Positions 1 to 11,729 of a stretch of DNA of 64,000 nt are shown one piece after another. Location: assembly GCA_032718475.1 (NCBI GenBank), contig JAUCBJ010001165.1:1-64000 (forward strand), written 5' to 3'. The notes beneath the pieces are model-generated. The model made no database searches. It had not been told where the DNA came from and saw only the letters and a list, made by a program, of their open reading frames with translations. The DNA is from Nemertoderma westbladi (lineage: Eukaryota > Xenacoelomorpha > Nemertodermatida > Nemertodermatidae). Position numbers and translations under genes: made by a program. Each line of letters opens with the position of its first letter. Positions within the stretch are counted from its first letter, which is position 1.

Positions 1-864
1 TTTATGTATTATTATAATTTGTATATTTCTATAGCGCCAAATTTACATGAAAACACCCTGTGGTGCTAAAACTTATTTTCAACTCTTAAGTTTCGATTTA
101 AAAAGTTCAAAGCCGTCCATCTTTTCTTTCCGGTAATTCGTTCCTAAAACTACAATGAGAACATCACAGATTGCAGGGCAGTCACGTATATTTAAATCAA
201 ACCAAACCTAAGCTTTGAAACTATATCAAATTTGAGGGGCGAGTCAAAACTGCGAGCCATCAGCGAAATGTTATAATTATATTATGGCCGTTTTCTAAAA
301 GTCTCTGGGGTCGGGTGTGTGTGTCAGTGTGTGTCGGAAGTCATAATTGTCGAAATCCAGAGATATAACTAGCCATAGTAAATTTATAATTGTTCGCTAA
401 GATATCTTGTAGCTTTTGCTGCACAAAGGCCCCACTACAGTTTAGTGTCATTGTTATTTTCAATTAAGGTAATATATCAATTCAAACTAAACTTCATGCT
501 ACTGTGTAATACTTTTGTTCAATAGACCATGCAGCAGTTGACTGTATTGTTTAATTATAATTCCCACAGCCGGAACCAGTACAGTATTGGGTCTCAGTGG
601 ACTAAATATAAGATATAATACCACAACCGAGTGAATATAATACCCCGACTTCCTGTTACAGTATTCAGCAGACCGAAATAATACTTTAATTACCTTCTAC
701 TTACAGTAATTGTTGTGAAACTACAGTATGCCTACAGTCTACAGTGTTTGGTTGGTTTTGAGTAAAATTTAATCCCCACACAAACCCCAGTCACGAACAA
801 TAATTGCTTACCAGACCATCTACCGTGATCATAGACGTTTTGTGACACTGATGGTGATGGTGGC

Positions 865-1043
865 TGGTTGCGAGAAAAGGGACCTGGGGGTCGATTTTGC
901 GTTTTTAGGCCTATTAGATGCAGAATTTTCTGGGCTTTCCGAATATGGAGCCAGTTTTCGTTAATATCGTTTTTCGTTAAAAAGTTAGGAGTGTTTAAAT
1001 AAAAACAAAAAATTAAAAACGCAGGTCCCTTTTCTCGCAACCA
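865..1043. repeat. 179-bp segment with perfect 22-bp inverted ends (possible small MITE)
   Basis: The 22 bases at 865-886 are the exact reverse complement of 1022-1043, with 135 bp between. The same structure recurs at 3629-3807 and 6275-6453. I see no convincing target-site duplication, so it may be a relic MITE captured in the satellite or simply a hairpin-forming part of the unit. Confidence 0.6.
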
Positions 1044-1395
1044 ATGTTAATTTTTTGATGTGGTCCCTTTCTCTGGTCCATCTCAGGTATTTTTCGTGCT
1101 AAAATTTTCAAATGTTTTTATAATTCACTAAAATTAATTTTTTTGCGCTATATAGCGGTTTTTTTGTACACTGATCACAAATATTGAAAGTTAGGAGTGT
1201 TTAAATAAAAACAAAAAATTAAAAACGCAGGTCCCTTTTCTCGCAACCAATGTTAATTTTTTGATGTGGTCCCTTTCTCTGGTCCATCTCAGGTATTTTT
1301 CGTGCTAAAATTTTCAAATGTTTTTATAATTCACTAAAATTAATTTTTTTGCGCTATATAGCGGTTTTTTTGGACACTGATCACAAATATTGAAC
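984..1395. repeat. 206-bp subrepeat, 2 copies (satellite unit 1)
   Basis: Copies start at 984 and 1190. The same 206-bp block is present once in unit 2 (from about 3748) and four times in unit 3. Each copy holds one arm of the 22-bp inverted repeat described separately, so amplification also multiplied that arm. Confidence 0.9.
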
Positions 1396-2327
1396 TCAAA
1401 TACAACATTCTAGAAAATTGTTGGTAATTTTGAATGTGCCCTCTGGGTCACGAAAAAAAATCGTAGTGTAAATATGATAATGAAAAATCACCACAAAATT
1501 AAATTTGTTTTATAACCATATGGTTTTTTTGGAATGCTGAACACGAATAAAACATTTTTTTTTATATGTGTCAATGTGCGGCACGAAAAATACATGTACC
1601 GGTTGCAAAAGTTTGATAACCAAAAATCATTACCAAATCAACCTGATTTTTAGACATTATGGATTTTCTGGGACGCTGATCACGAATATGACACTCAAAA
1701 ATATCGTTTTATCCAACCAAATTCGCTTTTTGCAATTTGAAATGTTTGCTACTTGTAATTTTCGTCCCACCAGACAAGCACCAAAATTTACAGTTGCGTC
1801 ACCACGAATGATTTGTAATGTGTTGTATCGTGATCAACTACCTTGAAAACCAGTATAGCAACAGAATTACAAAACCAAAGGCAAAATTTAATAGTTTATA
1901 TGTTTGTGCTACTTGTAATTTTCGTTCTGGGGCACTAGAATGGCACTAAAATTGGGTTTGCATTACCAAAAATATTTATAACTAGTTTCATCGTAATCAG
2001 AGACCTCGAAAACACCTGTTACAGTATTCAGCAGACCGAAATAATACTTTAATTACCTTCTACTTACAGTAATTGTTGTGAAACTACAGTATGTCTACAG
2101 TCTACAGTGTTTGGTTGGTTTTGAGTAAAATTTAATCCCCACACAAACCCCAGTCACGAACAATAATTGCTTACCAGACTATCTACTTAGTATATTAGTA
2201 TATTTAGTAATTAGTATATTTGATAAAAAAATGTCAAATATTGAAATATAATTAAGAAACATCTCCATTAATCACAAAATAGTGTTTAAATAGAACCGTC
2301 ACCGAATATTCTAAAAACGCGAAAATC

Positions 2328-2470
2328 GGAGTGGAGAGGAAGCGAGCAGAGTGGAGTAGGGGGGGCGGGCCGTACCTGAAATCGCGAAGGGCCTGAGCGC
2401 GTGGGCGCGAGGATTGATTCAAGGTAAGAACCCGGGCCTTAAATGTGCAGGAAATTACCACGAACAATAC
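2328..2470. other. GC- and CpG-rich block in the satellite unit
   Basis: In an otherwise AT-rich unit this stretch is rich in G, C and CpG, with a G7 run near 2358. The same block is at about 4974-5116; the third unit is truncated before it. It contains CAAGGTAAG, which resembles a splice donor. It could be a promoter-like element of a repeated transcription unit, but nothing in the sequence proves transcription. Confidence 0.4.
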
Positions 2471-4394
2471 CTTGGGTACTAGTGAACGGAAAGTGAAGTA
2501 CTGGCGCAGCGGTAAGTCTCGTTTGCCTGACGTGAAATTCGGGCTCGGTTCAACCGTCTTCTTAAATCTTCAGCTCAGCAGCTCTCTTCATTTTTTTTGT
2601 ATTTGCAAAGACGGCAATGACGTCCAGGTGGGATCGAACTGGTGACCACCGCGGTTGGAAGTCTGACACTTGGTGGTGACACTGACAGTTGGTAGTTTAT
2701 ATTAAACATGAACCATCACGGCTACAATGATTAACTATACACTCTACAGTAACTATGTAATAATTTTATGTATTATTATAATTTGTATATTTCTATAGCG
2801 CCAAATTTACATGAAAACACCCTGTGGTGCTAAAACTTATTTTCAACTCTTAAGTTTCGATTTAAAAAGTTCAAAGCCGTCCATCTTTTCTTTCCGGTAA
2901 TTCGTTCCTAAAACTACAATGAGAACATCACAGATTGCAGGGCAGTCACGTATATTTAAATCAAACCAAACCTAAGCTTTGAAACTATATCAAATTTGAG
3001 GGGCGAGTCAAAACTGCGAGCCATCAGCGAAATGTTATAATTATATTATGGCCGTTTTCTAAAAGTCTCTGGGGTCGGGTGTGTGTGTCAGTGTGTGTCG
3101 GAAGTCATAATTGTCGAAATCCAGAGATATAACTAGCCATAGTAAATTTATAATTGTTCGCTAAGATATCTTGTAGCTTTTGCTGCACAAAGGCCCCACT
3201 ACAGTTTAGTGTCATTGTTATTTTCAATTAAGGTAATATATCAATTCAAACTAAACTTCATGCTACTGTGTAATACTTTTGTTCAATAGACCATGCAGCA
3301 GTTGACTGTATTGTTTAATTATAATTCCCACAGCCGGAACCAGTACAGTATTGGGTCTCAGTGGACTAAATATAAGATATAATACCACAACCGAGTGAAT
3401 ATAATACCCCGACTTCCTGTTACAGTATTCAGCAGACCGAAATAATACTTTAATTACCTTCTACTTACAGTAATTGTTGTGAAACTACAGTATGCCTACA
3501 GTCTACAGTGTTTGGTTGGTTTTGAGTAAAATTTAATCCCCACACAAACCCCAGTCACGAACAATAATTGCTTACCAGACCATCTACCGTGATCATAGAC
3601 GTTTTGTGACACTGATGGTGATGGTGGCTGGTTGCGAGAAAAGGGACCTGGGGGTCGATTTTGCGTTTTTAGGCCTATTAGATGCAGAATTTTCTGGGCT
3701 TTCCGAATATGGAGCCAGTTTTCGTTAATATCGTTTTTCGTTAAAAAGTTAGGAGTGTTTAAATAAAAACAAAAAATTAAAAACGCAGGTCCCTTTTCTC
3801 GCAACCAATGTTAATTTTTTGATGTGGTCCCTTTCTCTGGTCCATCTCAGGTATTTTTCGTGCTAAAATTTTCAAATGTTTTTATAATTCACTAAAATTA
3901 ATTTTTTTGCGCTATATAGCGGTTTTTTTGTACACTGATCACAAATATTGAACTCAAATACAACATTCTAGAAAATTGTTGGTAATTTTGAATGTGCCCT
4001 CTGGGTCACGAAAATAATCGTAGTGCAAATATGATAATGAAAAATCACCACAAAATTAAATTTGTTTTATAACCATATGGTTTTTTTGGAATGCTGAACA
4101 CAAATAAAACATTTTTTTTGATATGTGTCAATGTGCGGCACGAAAAATACATGTACCGGTAGCAAAAGTTTGATAACCAAAAATAATTACCAAATCAACC
4201 TAATTTTTAGACATTATAGATTTTCTGGGACGCTGATCACGAATATGACACTCAAATATCGTATTATCCAACCAAATTCGCTTTTTCCAATATGAAATGT
4301 TTGCTACTTGTAATTTTCGTCCCACCAGAGAAGCACCAAAATTTACAGTTGCGTTACCACGAATGATTTGTAATGGGTTGTATCGTGATCAACT

Positions 4395-4896
4395 ACATTA
4401 AAAAATTAAATTATTAGACTATTAAATTATTAATACAATTATTAATTATTATCAATCATTAATATTAAAATAACAACTTACTGCAGGCAAGTTATGCCTA
4501 CAGTATCCGATAAAAATATGCAACAACTACTGTAACAATAGCCTGTGATGTACAGTACACCTTAGTGGGTGTAAAAGCTTTTGTGGGATAACTGATTCAT
4601 TTTGCCTTGCTAACAAATAATTCCTTGTCAAAAGCCGTCAAATTCTGTGCAAGTATGAATAACTCGTAATTTGAATACCAAGTATGAATACCTACAACCA
4701 ATGCACTTTAACGAATTTACAACAATATTTCCGTTATTAACAATTAACAATATTAACTATTAATAATACCGATAACTTCATAAGCAAACCAATCTTAATT
4801 TCATTTTAATTAACATTAACAATTAACAATATTAACTATTAATAATACCGATAACTTCATAAGCAAACCAATCTTAATTTCATTTTAATTCACATA
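4395..4896. repeat. Replaced segment in satellite unit 2, with a 79-bp duplication
   Basis: After about 4395 unit 2 departs from units 1 and 3 and carries unrelated AT-rich DNA until the units match again near 4896. A 79-bp sequence starting at 4741 is repeated at 4820. The segment also carries a short relic of the BEL/Pao LTR (separate entry). No coding potential is seen. Confidence 0.7.
4570..4616 (+). repeat. Relic of the start of the BEL/Pao LTR inside the satellite
   Basis: The sequence from 4570 begins TGTAAAAGCTTTTGTGGGAT and continues like the first bases of the LTRs of elements B and C, including the following TTTGCCTTGCTAA word shared with B. Similarity fades after about 45 bp. It is probably a fossil LTR end trapped in satellite unit 2. 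Confidence 0.65.
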
Positions 4897-6393
4897 ATTA
4901 AGAAACATCTCCATTAATCACAAAATAGTGTTTAAATAGAACCGTCACCGAATATTCTAAAAACGCGAAAATCGGAGTGGAGAGGAAGCGAGCAGAGTGG
5001 AGTAGGGGGGGCGGGCCGTACCTGAAATCGCGAAGGGCCTGAGCGCGTGGGCGCGAGGATTGATTCAAGGTAAGAACCCGGGCCTTAAATGTGCAGGAAA
5101 TTACCACGAACAATACCTTGGGTACTAGTGAACGGAAAGTGAAGTACCGGCGCAGCGGTAAGTCTCGTTTGCCTGACGTGAAATTCGGGCTCGGTTCAAC
5201 CGTCTTCTTAAATCTTCAGCTCAGCAGCTCTCTTCATTTTTTTTGTATTTGCAAAGACGGCAATGACGTCCAGGTGGGATCGAACTGGTGACCACCGCGG
5301 TTGGAAGTCTGACACTTGGTGGTGACACTGACAGTTGGTAGTTTATATTAAACATGAACCATCACGGCTACAATGATTAACTATACACTCTACAGTAACT
5401 ATGTAATAATTTTATGTATTATTATAATTTGTATATTTCTATAGCGCCAAATTTACATGAAAACACCCTGTGGTGCTAAAACTTATTTTCAACTCTTAAG
5501 TTTCGATTTAAAAAGTTCAAAGCCGTCCATCTTTTCTTTCCGGTAATTCGTTCCTAAAACTACAATGAGAACATCACAGATTGCAGGGCAGTCACGTATA
5601 TTTAAATCAAACCAAACCTAAGCTTTGAAACTATATCAAATTTGAGGGGCGAGTCAAAACTGCGAGCCATCAGCGAAATGTTATAATTATATTATGGCCG
5701 TTTTCTAAAAGTCTCTGGGGTCGGGTGTGTGTGTCAGTGTGTGTCGGAAGTCATAATTGTCGAAATCCAGAGATATAACTAGCCATAGTAAATTTATAAT
5801 TGTTCGCTAAGATATCTTGTAGCTTTTGCTGCACAAAGGCCCCACTACAGTTTAGTGTCATTGTTATTTTCAATTAAGGTAATATATCAATTCAAACTAA
5901 ACTTCATGCTACTGTGTAATACTTTTGTTCAATAGACCATGCAGCAGTTGACTGTATTGTTTAATTATAATTCCCACAGCCGGAACCAGTACAGTATTGG
6001 GTCTCAGTGGACTAAATATAAGATATAATACCACAACCGAGTGAATATAATACCCCGACTTCCTGTTACAGTATTCAGCAGACCGAAATAATACTTTAAT
6101 TACCTTCTACTTACAGTAATTGTTGTGAAACTACAGTATGCCTACAGTCTACAGTGTTTGGTTGGTTTTGAGTAAAATTTAATCCCCACACAAACCCCAG
6201 TCACGAACAATAATTGCTTACCAGACCATCTACCGTGATCATAGACGTTTTGTGACACTGATGGTGATGGTGGCTGGTTGCGAGAAAAGGGACCTGGGGG
6301 TCGATTTTGCGTTTTTAGGCCTATTAGATGCAGAATTTTCTGGGCTTTCCGAATATGGAGCCAGTTTTCGTTAATATCGTTTTTAGTTAAAAA

Positions 6394-7217
6394 GTTAGGA
6401 GTGTTTAAATAAAAACAAAAAATTAAAAACGCAGGTCCCTTTTCTCGCAACCAATGTTAATTTTTTGATGTGGTCCCTTTCTCTGGTCCATCTCAGGTAT
6501 TTTTCGTGCTAAAATTTTCAAATGTTTTTATAATTCACTAAAATTAATTTTTTTGCGCTATATAGCGGTTTTTTTGTACACTGATCACAAATATTGAAAG
6601 TTAGGAGTGTTTAAATAAAAACAAAAAATTAAAAACGCAGGTCCCTTTTCTCGCAACCAATGTTAATTTTTTGATGTGGTCCCTTTCTCTGGTCCATCTC
6701 AGGTATTTTTCGTGCTAAAATTTTCAAATGTTTTTATAATTCACTAAAATTAATTTTTTTGCGCTATATAGCGGTTTTTTTGTACACTGATCACAAATAT
6801 TGAAAGTTAGGAGTGTTTAAATAAAAACAAAAAATTAAAAACGCAGGTCCCTTTTCTCGCAACCAATGTTAATTTTTTGATGTGGTCCCTTTCTCTGGTC
6901 CATCTCAGGTATTTTTCGTGCTAAAATTTTCAAATGTTTTTATAATTCACTAAAATTAATTTTTTTGCGCTATATAGCGGTTTTTTTGTACACTGATCAC
7001 AAATATTGAAAGTTAGGAGTGTTTAAATAAAAACAAAAAATTAAAAACGCAGGTCCCTTTTCTCGCAACCAATGTTAATTTTTTGATGTGGTCCCTTTCT
7101 CTGGTCCATCTCAGGTATTTTTCGTGCTAAAATTTTCAAATGTTTTTATAATTCACTAAAATTATTTTTTTTGCGCTATATAGCGGTTTTTTTGTACACT
7201 GATCACAAATATTGAAC
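6394..7217. repeat. 206-bp subrepeat, 4 copies (satellite unit 3)
   Basis: Copies begin at 6394, 6600, 6806 and 7012, an exact 206-bp spacing. Copy number differs between neighbouring units (2, 1, 4), which fits unequal exchange or slippage inside a larger satellite unit. Confidence 0.92.
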
Positions 7218-7916
7218 TCAAATACAACATTCTAGAAAATTGTTGGTAATTTTGAATGTGCCCTCTGGGTCACGAAAAAAAATCGTAGTGTAAATATGAT
7301 AATGAAAAATCACCACAAAATTAAATTTGTTTTATAACCATATGGTTTTTTTGGAATGCTGAACACGAATAAAACATTTTTTTTGATATGTGTCAATGTG
7401 CGGCACGAAAAATACATGTACCGGTTGCAAAAGTTTGATAACCAAAAATCATTACCAAATCAACCTGATTTTTAGACATTATGGATTTTCTGGGACGCTG
7501 ATCACGAATATGACACTCAAAAATATCGTTTTATCCAACCAAATTCGCTTTTTGCAATTTGAAATGTTTGCTACTTGTAATTTTCGTCCCACCAGACAAG
7601 CACCAAAATTTACAGTTGCGTCACCACGAATGATTTGTAATGTGTTGTATCGTGATCAACTACCTTGAAAACCAGTATAGCAACAGAATTACAAAACCAA
7701 AGGCAAAATTTAATAGTTTATATGTTTGTGCTACTTGTAATTTTCGTTCTGGGGCACTAGAATGGCACTAAAATTTGGTTTGCATTACCAAAAATATTTA
7801 TAACTAGTTTCATCGTAATCAGAGACCTCGAAAACACCTGTTACAGTATTCAGCAGACCGAAATAATACTTTAATTACCTTCTACTTACAGTAATTGTTG
7901 TGAAACTACAATATGC

Positions 7917-10237
7917 CTACAGTCTGTAGTGAATGGATAGCTTATTATCAACCAACCACTCATTACAGGATTCTAGAACTGCACTTAACTTTTGGGAAAT
8001 ATGGATAGGATCTTTATGAGAGAAAATAAGAGCACTGTTTTCGGCATATAAAATGAGTTTAAAATCGGGATCTATACTACTTATCATATCATTTACATAG
8101 CATACAAAAAGCAGAGGACCTAATATACTACCTTGCGGTACACCACAGGTAATCTCTTGTACAGTAGACAGCGATTTGCTAATGACTACAGTTTGACCTC
8201 TGTCTGACAGGTAGGACTTGAACCAGTCTATAGAACCTACACCTATCAGGCCTAACTTACCAAGCAGAATTTCGTGATCTACAGTATCGAAAGCCTTTTG
8301 TAGGTCCAACATTACCATACCAGTATATAAACCCTTTGCGTTATTACATCTAATTGTATCAGTTAAGTTAATAAGGCAGGTGTCTGTAGAATATGATTTA
8401 CGAAAACCGGACTGAAGTTCATAGATCAGATTTAGCCTACTAAGATGTGCTTCCAGCTGTAGAAAAACAGAACGTTCTAGAATTTTAGATACAATACTTA
8501 AGATACTAACAGGTCTGTAATTACAGGGTTCTACTTTACTATTCTTTTTATACAGAGGAACAACCTTAGCTAATTTCAGTTCGTCTGGTACTACATTATC
8601 TACGATAGAGTAATTAATAATAAAAGTAATAGGCACTTTAAGTACTTCAGCACCATCCTTAAGAAAACGGGCAGGTATTAGGTCTAGACCGGTACTTTTT
8701 GAGGCTGATAGGCTAAGTAGATTTTTAAAAACGAAATCCTCAGAAACGGGTTTTAAAAATAACTTTTCTGAATTTTGTAACTTTTCTAAATAAAAATTAT
8801 TTAGAGTTTCGGACCCTATACTATATTTATTACTTGATAACGGTAATTTCTTAACTAAATTAGAGGCAACATTAGTAAAATAATCATTAAATAAATTACT
8901 AACTAGAGTATGATCATGAATCAGCTCACCGTTATCTTGCAGAACAATATTCGATTTAGATTTAAGGTTTTTATAACCTAAAGATTTTAGGGTAGACCAT
9001 AGACTTTTAGGATTATCTTTATTCTCACTTATTTTGTTGTACAAATATTCAGATTTAGCTTTTTTTATTTCCCGTTGGACAAGGTTTCTATATTTGCAGT
9101 AATTATTATAATCAGCTAAAACACGGTATTTCCTAAATTTATACAAATAGTTATCTCTTTCTCTGATATTACTAAGAATACCCGAGGTCATCCAGGGCTC
9201 AGTGCGTTGTTTAAGACTAATTTCTTTAATTGGTGCTACAGTATTAAGTGCCTTTAAAAAGATATCTTTAAAAACAGTGTACGCAAGGTTAATGTCAGCG
9301 GCCTTAAAACAGGGTTCCCAGTCAGAATTAACTAACAAACTTAAAAAGCGTTCCTTGCTGTAATTTTTCATAGACCTAACTGTTACTGTTTTATGATCCC
9401 CGAAAAAAGATTTTTGTGTCTTTCTTGTGCAAAAAACTATAAAATGATCGCTTAGACCTATAGGTAAAACCCCAGATTGAGAAATAATATCAGTATTATT
9501 ACAAAGGATGTGATCTAGTAAAGTAGAAGTTTTACTGGTAATTCTGGTAGAATCTCGAATAATTTGTTTTAAACCAAACAAATTTAAAATACTTTGGTAC
9601 TGTTTACAGATGGGGGATGCTTTGTGATGGTAACAGATATTAAAATCACCTAAGAAATATATTTCACAGTCTGACCTAAGATTACATAAAATTGTATTTT
9701 CAAAATTTTGCAAAAAATCTGATTGTTTAGGGGGCCGATATAAAGTACCGATTAAAATAGGTTTAGTTTTAGGAAGTAAAAGTTCCACCAGTAAAACTTC
9801 GTCACAAGTCTCTAAATCTTCCCTACGATTAAAAGCTAAATCACATCGAATGTAAGTACAGACACCACCACCGTGTCTGTCCCTATCCTTACGTAAAACT
9901 ACGTAATTATCAATATAAATTTCTCCATCAGAAACACTATCATCGAGCCAAGTTTCAGAGATTGTTAAAACTGCTGGGTTGGATTTATTGATTAAAATAC
10001 GAATTTCGGAAAGTTTTGGAAGCAGAGATCGTGCGTTTAAATGCAAAAAATGCAGACCTTTTTTCTTAAAAAAATTAAAAGTTTCACTCTCAGCATCACT
10101 TGGAGTTTGCAGAGACGATGTGAGAAATGAATCGTCGGTTTCTGATTCTAAAATTGTATCATGAAAGGGAAGTTCGGTAAAAATACAGCTATTGCAGAGA
10201 AAACTTGGTTCAAGATTGTTTCTGGCTGTCTGGTGGA
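7917..10237 (-). pseudogene. Non-LTR retrotransposon (CR1/L2-like LINE) endonuclease-reverse transcriptase, inactive
   Basis: A 709-codon stretch (10046 to 7917, open upstream to about 10237) encodes an APE-type endonuclease followed by reverse transcriptase. The endonuclease shows the start of the fold at [11 protein letters not shown], the catalytic-Glu region [12 protein letters not shown] and GLSDHF. The RT shows [19 protein letters not shown] (motif A) and [13 protein letters not shown] (motif B). The motif expected to read Y-x-D-D is YAEN (near 8050), so both catalytic aspartates of motif C are lost. The frame ends just after the NKLSIH block, where the C-terminal part and the 3' UTR should follow; instead the satellite begins. 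It is therefore truncated at the 3' end and catalytically dead. The amino-terminal part lies in another frame (10148-10684). Confidence 0.9.
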
Positions 10238-10684
10238 GAATAAATTACTGCGTTTCCTACGGTAACATTTTAAATGTACAAATGTGTCACAACTCTCGCA
10301 TTGGACGATCTTACTCCGAGAGTTTGTTCCTCGTTGACAGACGGGACAGTTGATCTTCGGGGCCCGCGTCCTGCTGGGTCCTGGGTTGGTCTCAATATCC
10401 CCAGCCAGAGACAGAAGACAGAGTTTAGCGATTAGGCCTCTAGATCGTGGAGAGGAGACCCAAGATCTTCTTCCCCGACGAGAGCAGTAGAGGCTAAATC
10501 CACTCGTCGACCACATCTCCGTCGATTCGGCGCGGCAGTTCGAAACGGTAGCGACAGGGTGTTCCGCAAACCAGTCCAATACGGGTATTGGGTGGGTTGC
10601 AGGGTTACCCCGCGAATCGGATGGTTCTGCCACAACAAAACGACCCAGAACGATGAAAACTGTGGAGATTAAGAGCGGGGACAT
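10148..10684 (-). pseudogene. LINE amino-terminal part: signal-like peptide, 2A motif and PHD finger
   Basis: This 178-codon frame starts with a hydrophobic, signal-peptide-like segment (residues 1-19). A 2A-type motif (DIETNPGP, residues 96-103) follows, then the first part of a PHD finger: C-x2-C at 113-116, C-x2-C at 129-132, H-x2-C at 137-140. The last PHD cysteine pair (CNSC, about 10185-10196) is in the frame that runs into the endonuclease, so a frameshift between about 10150 and 10237 separates the two halves. N-terminal 2A sequences are known from APE-type LINEs of invertebrates, where they cause ribosome skipping or act as signal sequences. Neighbour: the endonuclease-RT frame directly downstream. 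Confidence 0.82.
10376..10423 (-). other. 2A ribosome-skipping motif in the LINE
   Basis: The encoded sequence LCLLSLAGDIETNPGP matches the 2A consensus D-(V/I)-E-x-N-P-G-P with a hydrophobic lead. The peptide break would fall between the last Gly and Pro, separating a leader of about 102 residues from the PHD-endonuclease-RT protein. Confidence 0.85.
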
Positions 10685-10811
10685 TGTGCTGTCTGGCTGT
10701 AGTCTGACTCAGGGATAAAAACTGTATAGGCCTAGTACCGGTATCTTTCTTGGTCTTATTGTCGGCAGGCCTACAGTCTATCTCAGTCTAACTGTACTGT
10801 GTCTCAGTGCT

Positions 10812-11729
10812 GTACTGGTTGGATGTAACCCATGGGTTACCCGTTGGGTCTACGAGTTGGATGTAACCCATGGGTTACCCGTTGGGTCTACTGGTTGGAT
10901 GTAACCCATGGGTTACCCGTTGGGTCTACTGGTTGGATGTAACCCATGGGTTACCCGTTGGGTCTACGGGTTGGATGTAACCCACGGGTTACCCGTTGGG
11001 TCTACGGGTTGGATGTAACCCATGGGTTACCCGTTGGGTCTACTGCTGTACTGGTTGGATGTAACCCATGGGTTACCCGTCGGGTCTACTGCTGTACTGG
11101 TTGGATGTAACCCATGGGTTACCCGTTGGGTCTACTGCTGTACTGGTTGGATGTAACCCATGGGTTACCCGTTGGGTCTACGGGTTGGATGTAACCCATG
11201 GGTTACCCGTTGGGTCTACGGGTTGGATGTAACCCATGGGTTACCCGTTGGGTCTACTAGTTGGATGTAACCCATGGGTTACCCGTTGGGTCTACTAGTT
11301 GGATGTAACCCATGGGTTACCCGTTGGGTCTATGGGTTGGATGTAACCCACGGGTTACCCGTTGGGTCTACGGGTTGGATGTAACCCATGGGTTACCCGT
11401 TGGGTCTACTAGTTGGATGTAACCCATGGGTTACCCGTTGGGTCTACTAGTTGGATGTAACCCATGGGTTACCCGTTGGGTCTATGGGTTGGATGTAACC
11501 CATGGGGTACCCGTTGGGTCTACTGGTTGGATGTAACCCATGGGTTACCCTTTGGGTCTACTGCTGTACTGGTTGGATGTTACCCATGGGTTACCCGTTG
11601 GGTCTACTAGTTGGATGTAACCCATGGGTTACCCGTTGGGTCTACGGGTTGGATGAAGCCCTCGGGTTACCCGTTGAGTCTACGGGTTCCATCTATCCTT
11701 TATGGGATTCCTACTGCGGTTCCTGGAAC
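10812..11729. repeat. 38-bp palindromic minisatellite, left (forward) copy
   Basis: About 22 units of 38 bp run to about 11690, some with an extra 8 bp reading CTGCTGTA. Nearly every unit contains the perfect 16-bp palindrome GTAACCCATGGGTTAC and a nearby ACCCGTTGGGT inverted repeat, so arrays can form cruciforms. About 40 bp of non-repeated flank (to 11729) is also present in inverted orientation at 52727-52770. An open frame at 11502-11819 is a by-product of the repeat. Confidence 0.95.

Larger units (their letters stand above)
1..7925. repeat. Long-period satellite array, three units of about 2.65-2.76 kb
   Basis: The same sequence restarts at 1, 2765 and 5411, giving units of 2,764, 2,646 and at least 2,515 bp; the third is cut off by the LINE at about 7925 and the array runs off the left edge. 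Units are nearly identical over most of their length. They differ in the number of 206-bp internal repeats (2, 1 and 4) and in a replaced segment of unit 2 (about 4395-4896). The short reading frames in each unit (for example 732-1040 minus and 2252-2467 minus) recur simply because the unit recurs and resemble no protein I know. No gene is supported. High identity between units indicates recent amplification or homogenisation. Confidence 0.93.

Noticed and set aside
732-1040. Repeated 102-codon frame in each satellite unit.
   Set aside because: It spans the inverted repeat and part of the 206-bp repeat, has no recognisable domain, and recurs only with the unit.
2600-2700. A B-box-like word (complement of GGGATCGAACTGG) suggesting a tRNA-derived SINE in the satellite unit.
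   Set aside because: No matching A box or cloverleaf could be placed at the right distance, so a tRNA or SINE is not supported.
7915-10779. GCCTACAGTCT occurs on both sides of the LINE (7915-7925 and 10769-10779), like an 11-bp target duplication.
   Set aside because: The satellite sequence does not continue after the right copy, the LINE is missing its 3' end at the left copy, and the word is common in this region.
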